A stretch of 64,000 nt of DNA, from positions 428,957-492,956 of the forward strand of contig NZ_LAPZ01000002.1 in the NCBI RefSeq assembly GCF_002120225.1, written 5' to 3'. The position numbers were made by a program, and so were the translations under genes. Below are positions 60,254 to 64,000 of this stretch, piece by piece (position 1 is the first letter of the stretch; the number at the start of each line of letters is the position of its first letter). The DNA is from Tenacibaculum holothuriorum (lineage in GTDB: Bacteria > Bacteroidota > Bacteroidia > Flavobacteriales > Flavobacteriaceae). The notes under the pieces were generated by a model. It saw only the letters and a program-made list of their open reading frames with translations. It did not search any database and was not told where the DNA came from.

Positions 60254-62482
60254 ATGAAAAACATTACATTATTAGTTCTAAGCCTCTTTTTCATTGGAGG
60301 TATTATGGCACAAACCAAAAGAAATTGCCATACAATGAATAATTTAGAGTATAGAAAAACTCTAGATCCTCAACTAGAAGAACGAATGCAAAAAATTGAA
60401 TCTTTTACGCAAAAAAGAGTAAAAGAAATACAAAACTATCAAGGTAAGGTAGATGGACAAATTATTACAATCCCAGTAGTGGTTCATGTAATTTATAGCA
60501 ATTCACAAGAAAATATTAGTATGGCTCAAATTCAATCACAAATTGATGTATTGAATGAAGATTTTCGTCGTACCAACTCAGATGCTACTAATAAATGGTC
60601 TCAAGCGGCAGATACTCAAATTGAGTTTAAATTAGCGAATGTCGATCCTAATGGAAATTCTACAAACGGAGTTACAAGAAAATCTTCAACAAGAACCTCT
60701 TGGGGAACCAATGATGCAATGAAAAAAGCTTCGCAAGGAGGAGTAAATCCATGGAATGCGGCAGAATATTTAAATATGTGGGTATGTAATATTGGTGGCG
60801 GAATTTTAGGATATGCTCAATTTCCTGGAGGTAGTGCTGCTACTGATGGAGTAGTAATGAGTCCTCAGTATTTCGGAAGTTCTGATAAAGGCTCAGGATT
60901 CTATTTATCAGCTCCATTTGATAAAGGACGTACAACAACTCATGAAGTTGGACATTTTTTAAATTTACGTCACATTTGGGGTGATGGAGGTTGTAGTGTA
61001 GACGATTTTGTTTCAGATACACCAACTTCAGATGCTGCTAATTATAACTGTGCAACAGGTCATGTTTCATGTGGGTCAGAAGATATGGTTCAAAATTATA
61101 TGGATTATTCTGATGATGCCTGTATGAATTTATTTACCACAGGGCAAAAAAATAGAATGAGAGCGGTTTTAGACCCAGGAGGTTCTAGAAGAAGTTTAGC
61201 ATTATCTGATAAATTTGGTGGAGGTTCTACACCTACTTGTTCAGATGGAATTCAAAATGGAGATGAAACAGGAGTAGATTGTGGAGGTTCTTCATGTGCG
61301 CCATGTCAAACATCTTGTACAGATAATGAAGTTACTTTTTCTTTAACGTTTGATAATTATGCATCAGAAACTTCATGGAGTATAACCAATGCATCAGGAG
61401 CAACTGTTGCTTCTGGTAATGGATATGGAAGTTCAAATAATGGAACTACAATTACTGAAGAACTATGTTTACCAGATGGTTGTTATACATTTACAATTAA
61501 TGATTCTTATGGTGATGGAATTTGCTGCGCTTATGGAAGTGGTTCATATTCAATTACTGGATCTAGCGGAAGTTTAGCTTCTGGAGGTTCGTTTGGTAGT
61601 TCAGAAACAAAAGAATTTTGTTTGGGTAGTACACCTGAGCCTACTTGTTCAGATGGAATTCAAAACGGAGATGAAACAGGAGTAGATTGTGGAGGTTCTT
61701 GTGCACCTTGTGATACAGGAGGAGGATCAACAGTATTGTTTGATGGATCATTTGAAACAGGATGGGAAGGATGGACTGATGGGGGAGGAGATTGTTACAG
61801 ATATTCTGGCTCAAGATCTAGTGATGGTAGTTATTCTATTCGTTTAAGAGATAATTCTGGAACACGTTCGGCAATGACTTCTCAATCATATAATTTATCA
61901 TCATACAATCAAGTAGAAGTAAGTTTTGAATTCTATCCATATAGTATGGAAAATAATGAAGATTTTTGGTTACGTTACTATAATGGTTCTAGTTGGTCTA
62001 CCGTAGCGTCTTGGGCTAGAGGAGCTGACTTTAACAATAACACTTTCTATTCAGCTACTGTAACTTTAAATGCTTCCGATGTAAATTTTGCAAGCAATTC
62101 AATGTTTAGGTTTCAATGTGATGCCAGTGGTAACGGAGATCATATTTATATTGATAAAGTGAAAATTACTGGTATTGGAGCAGGAGCAAGAGGGGTTGGA
62201 AACTCGCTAGTAGCGTTAAGAACTTTAGATACAACTAGAGAAGGGAATACTTTAGAAGAAGAGTATTCTATTTATCCGAATCCAGTTAAAGGTAATATGC
62301 TATTTGTAAGAGTTTTTGAAACATCAAAAGCAACATATACAATTGTTAATTTAGTTGGTCAAACGGTTAAAAAAGGAAAAATTTCAAAAGAAATTGATGT
62401 GAGTAGTCTTAAATCTGGTATTTATATGTTTAATGTTACAGATGGAGATGATAAAGTAACACACAAGTTTGTTAAACAATAA
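60254..62482 (+). CDS. Secreted M43 (pappalysin-like) zinc metalloprotease with T9SS signal
   Basis: A 742-residue secreted protease. Signal peptide ends near IMAQ. Pro-region about 20-75. Catalytic domain about 75-320, with the zinc site HEVGHFLNLRH (230-240) and Met-turn NYMDYSDDACMN (281-292). Two cysteine-rich copies of CSDGIQNGDETGVDCGG start at residues 329 and 465 and frame a beta-sandwich domain (about 355-460). A MAM/carbohydrate-binding-like module follows (about 490-630). The C-terminal about 75 residues (SIYPNPVKGNML... KVTHKFVKQ) are the T9SS sorting signal. Exported by the type IX system, probably cell-attached or released. A paralogue lies directly downstream. Confidence 0.9.
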   Translation: MKNITLLVLSLFFIGGIMAQTKRNCHTMNNLEYRKTLDPQLEERMQKIESFTQKRVKEIQNYQGKVDGQIITIPVVVHVIYSNSQENISMAQIQSQIDVLNEDFRRTNSDATNKWSQAADTQIEFKLANVDPNGNSTNGVTRKSSTRTSWGTNDAMKKASQGGVNPWNAAEYLNMWVCNIGGGILGYAQFPGGSAATDGVVMSPQYFGSSDKGSGFYLSAPFDKGRTTTHEVGHFLNLRHIWGDGGCSVDDFVSDTPTSDAANYNCATGHVSCGSEDMVQNYMDYSDDACMNLFTTGQKNRMRAVLDPGGSRRSLALSDKFGGGSTPTCSDGIQNGDETGVDCGGSSCAPCQTSCTDNEVTFSLTFDNYASETSWSITNASGATVASGNGYGSSNNGTTITEELCLPDGCYTFTINDSYGDGICCAYGSGSYSITGSSGSLASGGSFGSSETKEFCLGSTPEPTCSDGIQNGDETGVDCGGSCAPCDTGGGSTVLFDGSFETGWEGWTDGGGDCYRYSGSRSSDGSYSIRLRDNSGTRSAMTSQSYNLSSYNQVEVSFEFYPYSMENNEDFWLRYYNGSSWSTVASWARGADFNNNTFYSATVTLNASDVNFASNSMFRFQCDASGNGDHIYIDKVKITGIGAGARGVGNSLVALRTLDTTREGNTLEEEYSIYPNPVKGNMLFVRVFETSKATYTIVNLVGQTVKKGKISKEIDVSSLKSGIYMFNVTDGDDKVTHKFVKQ
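61232..61699 (+). repeat. 60-bp direct repeat encoding the Cys-rich linker
   Basis: 60 bp at 61232-61291 recur at 61640-61699 with a single difference (AATGG versus AACGG). Each encodes a PTCSDGIQNGDETGVDCGG-type linker of the M43 protease. The near-identity at DNA level points to recent duplication. Confidence 0.85.
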
Positions 62483-62509
62483 AATAAAAGGAAAAAAATA
62501 TTTTTAGTT

Positions 62510-62536
62510 AAAAACCCAGTTAAATACTGGGTTTTT
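62510..62536 (+). terminator. Terminator after the first M43 protease gene
   Basis: Stem AAAAACCCAGT (62510-62520) with ACTGGGTTTTT (62526-62536), loop TAAAT, 27 bp after the stop codon. Confidence 0.8.
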
Positions 62537-62582
62537 CTTGTTTTGAGTTAAGAAAAAGGGTTATGTATTAATTTTTAAAATT

Positions 62583-62611
62583 TTGAAAACTTCATCTTTT
62601 TTATATATTTG
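62583..62611 (+). promoter_or_regulatory. Promoter of the second M43 protease gene
   Basis: TTG (62583-62585), an 18-nt spacer and TATATTTG (62604-62611) match the consensus; the start codon is 80 bp downstream, so both protease genes have separate promoters. Confidence 0.65.
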
Positions 62612-62691
62612 GCGTCTTTTTGATATAAAAAATCATTTTTTAATATCAAAAATTCAACAAAATCAAATATTAATTACAAACCCTTCTTTTA

Positions 62692-64000
62692 ATGAGAAAC
62701 AAAATTACCCTAGCTTTTTTAAGCTTTTTGTTTGCAGGAAGTATCACTTTTGCGCAGCAAAAAAGAACATGTTATGCTACTGAAGATTTAGAGCATAGAA
62801 AACAGCAAGACCCTACTCTTGAAAAAAGAATGCAAGAGATTGAAAGATTTACTCAAAAAAGAGTGAAAGAAATGCAACAATATCAAGGTAAAGTTGCTGG
62901 TAGTATTATTACTATTCCAGTAGTAGTACATGTCTTATACACGAATTCTTCTAACAACATTAGTAACGCTCAAATTATGTCGCAAATGACAGTTTTGAAC
63001 AATGACTTTAGAAGAACAAATGCTGATAGAACTAATAAATGGTCTCAAGCTGCTGATACTCAAATAGAATTTAAATTAGCAACTATAGATCCTAATGGAA
63101 ACGCAACAACTGGTATTACTAGAAAACAAGTTAGCAAATCTACTTGGTTAACAGATAATAGTATGAAAAAATCATCTCAAGGAGGTGTTAATCCATGGAA
63201 TACTTCTGAATACTTAAACATGTGGATTGTTGATAATTTAACAAACTCACAAGGAAATAGTATTTTAGGTTATGCTCAATTTCCTGGAGGTGCAGCATCT
63301 ACAGATGGAGTTGTAATGGCAGATCAATATTTTGGAACTACAGGAACAGCTCAAGCTCCTTTTAATGGAGGAAGAACTACTACTCACGAAGTAGGTCACT
63401 TCTTAAACTTACGTCACATTTGGGGTGATGGAGGTTGTGGTGTAGACGATTTTGTATCTGATACTCCAGAATCTGATGCTCCAAATTATCAATGTAAAAC
63501 AGGTCACGTATCATGTGGTTCAGAAGATATGGTTCAAAATTATATGGATTATTCTGATGATGCTTGTATGAACTTATTTACTGCAGGACAAAAAAATAGA
63601 ATGCGTGCTGTATTAGAAGCTGGTGGAGCTCGTAGAAGTTTAGCTTTATCTGATAAGTTTGGAAGCGGAGCTACTTGTACAGCTACAGTACCAACAGGAG
63701 TTTCTACTTCAGGAATAACATCTTCAGGAGCATCGGTTAGCTGGTCTGCTGTAACAGCAGCAACCTATGATGTAAGGTATCGTGCAACAGGAACTTCTTC
63801 TTGGACAACAAATGCAGTTTCTTCAAATTCAACAACATTAAGTGGATTATCAGCTTCTACTCAATATGAGGTTCAAGTACGTAGCAAGTGTACATCTGGA
63901 AACTCTAACTATAGTACTTCAGTAAGCTTTACAACGCCAGCAGTAACTATTTCATATTGTACATCTAGCGGTAATACTTCTTATGCAACAGGAGTAACAA
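62692..64000 (+). CDS. Second secreted M43 metalloprotease, 3' end outside the window
   Basis: The frame opens at the ATG at 62692 and is still open at the last base (436 codons seen). Signal peptide ends near TFAQ. The pro-region and catalytic domain are closely similar to the upstream gene, including HEVGHFLNLRHIWGDGGC (zinc His at about residue 232) and VQNYMDYSDDACMNLFT. After residue about 325 the two diverge: here a fibronectin type III domain follows (SWSAVTAATYDVRYRATGTS, QYEVQVRSKC) instead of the Cys-rich linker. A T9SS tail is expected but not visible. Confidence 0.88.
   Translation, partial: MRNKITLAFLSFLFAGSITFAQQKRTCYATEDLEHRKQQDPTLEKRMQEIERFTQKRVKEMQQYQGKVAGSIITIPVVVHVLYTNSSNNISNAQIMSQMTVLNNDFRRTNADRTNKWSQAADTQIEFKLATIDPNGNATTGITRKQVSKSTWLTDNSMKKSSQGGVNPWNTSEYLNMWIVDNLTNSQGNSILGYAQFPGGAASTDGVVMADQYFGTTGTAQAPFNGGRTTTHEVGHFLNLRHIWGDGGCGVDDFVSDTPESDAPNYQCKTGHVSCGSEDMVQNYMDYSDDACMNLFTAGQKNRMRAVLEAGGARRSLALSDKFGSGATCTATVPTGVSTSGITSSGASVSWSAVTAATYDVRYRATGTSSWTTNAVSSNSTTLSGLSASTQYEVQVRSKCTSGNSNYSTSVSFTTPAVTISYCTSSGNTSYATGVT

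Noticed and set aside
61389..61577. 62-codon overlapping plus-strand frame in the M43 protease gene
   Set aside because: It is an alternative frame of low-complexity Gly/Ser codons.

Overview
The window is a strongly A+T-rich chromosomal segment from a member of Bacteroidota, most probably a marine Flavobacteriaceae (Tenacibaculum/Polaribacter-like; the genus is an inference). The signs are Bacteroidota-type promoters (TTG, 17-20 nt, TAnnTTTG) in front of many genes, secreted proteins with a type IX secretion (T9SS) C-terminal signal, and typical families (DUF4175, DUF4292, head-GIN adhesin-like domain, HU-CCDC81/SPOR, two YHS proteins). No tRNA, rRNA, CRISPR array, prophage or transposase gene was seen.

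Layout. 0-4.4 kb: the end of a sugar-lactone oxidase gene, a PLP-dependent amino-acid aldolase-like gene, two tandem YHS-domain genes and aerobic glycerol-3-phosphate dehydrogenase glpD. 4.6-14.3 kb: a five-gene minus-strand operon resembling a rearranged Pel exopolysaccharide system: PelF-like glycosyltransferase, PelG-like flippase, a GH114 glycosidase, a polytopic membrane protein, and a 1254-residue fusion of a PelA-like deacetylase with TPR-like repeats and an outer-membrane barrel. 14.4-24.9 kb: housekeeping genes (ACT-domain protein, gpsA, dut, LysM protein, amidohydrolase/AraC pair, recA, rluE-like, elaA-like, rpiB, lipid kinase). A 640-bp gene-free block at 23.0-23.66 kb carries clustered DnaA-box-like repeats and is my candidate for oriC.

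25-31 kb: rnr, a GIN-domain protein, tatA, a decayed LytTR-type membrane regulator next to a possibly frameshifted lipoprotein, ybjQ/SPFH and a DoxX-like gene. 31-39.3 kb: a methyltransferase, then the operon DUF4175, unknown secreted protein, ybeY, mnmG. Three parS-like palindromes flank mnmG and a weaker fourth lies in the DUF4175 gene, which fits an origin-proximal position. 39.4-54 kb: outer-membrane proteins, gltX, a TerB-like gene, an unrecognised two-gene cassette (cytosolic protein plus four-helix membrane protein), mfd, a DMT transporter, a protein with kinase-like motifs, dprA, a HU/SPOR protein, a thioesterase and an AI-2E family transporter. 54.3-60.1 kb: an envelope operon (nucleotidyltransferase, TPR protein, DUF4292 lipoprotein, EnvC-like factor) and a fused oligopeptide-ABC ATPase. 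60.2-64 kb: two tandem secreted M43 metalloproteases, the second cut by the window end.

How the genes work together. The Pel-like operon has its own promoter and would make, modify and export a cationic polysaccharide, apparently without a PelD c-di-GMP receptor. The 54-58 kb operon is a cell-envelope set. The 23-39 kb part looks like the replication/segregation neighbourhood. The best candidates for undescribed biology are the rearranged Pel operon, the two-gene cassette at 43.6-44.9 kb and the cryptic kinase-like protein at 49.3-50.3 kb.
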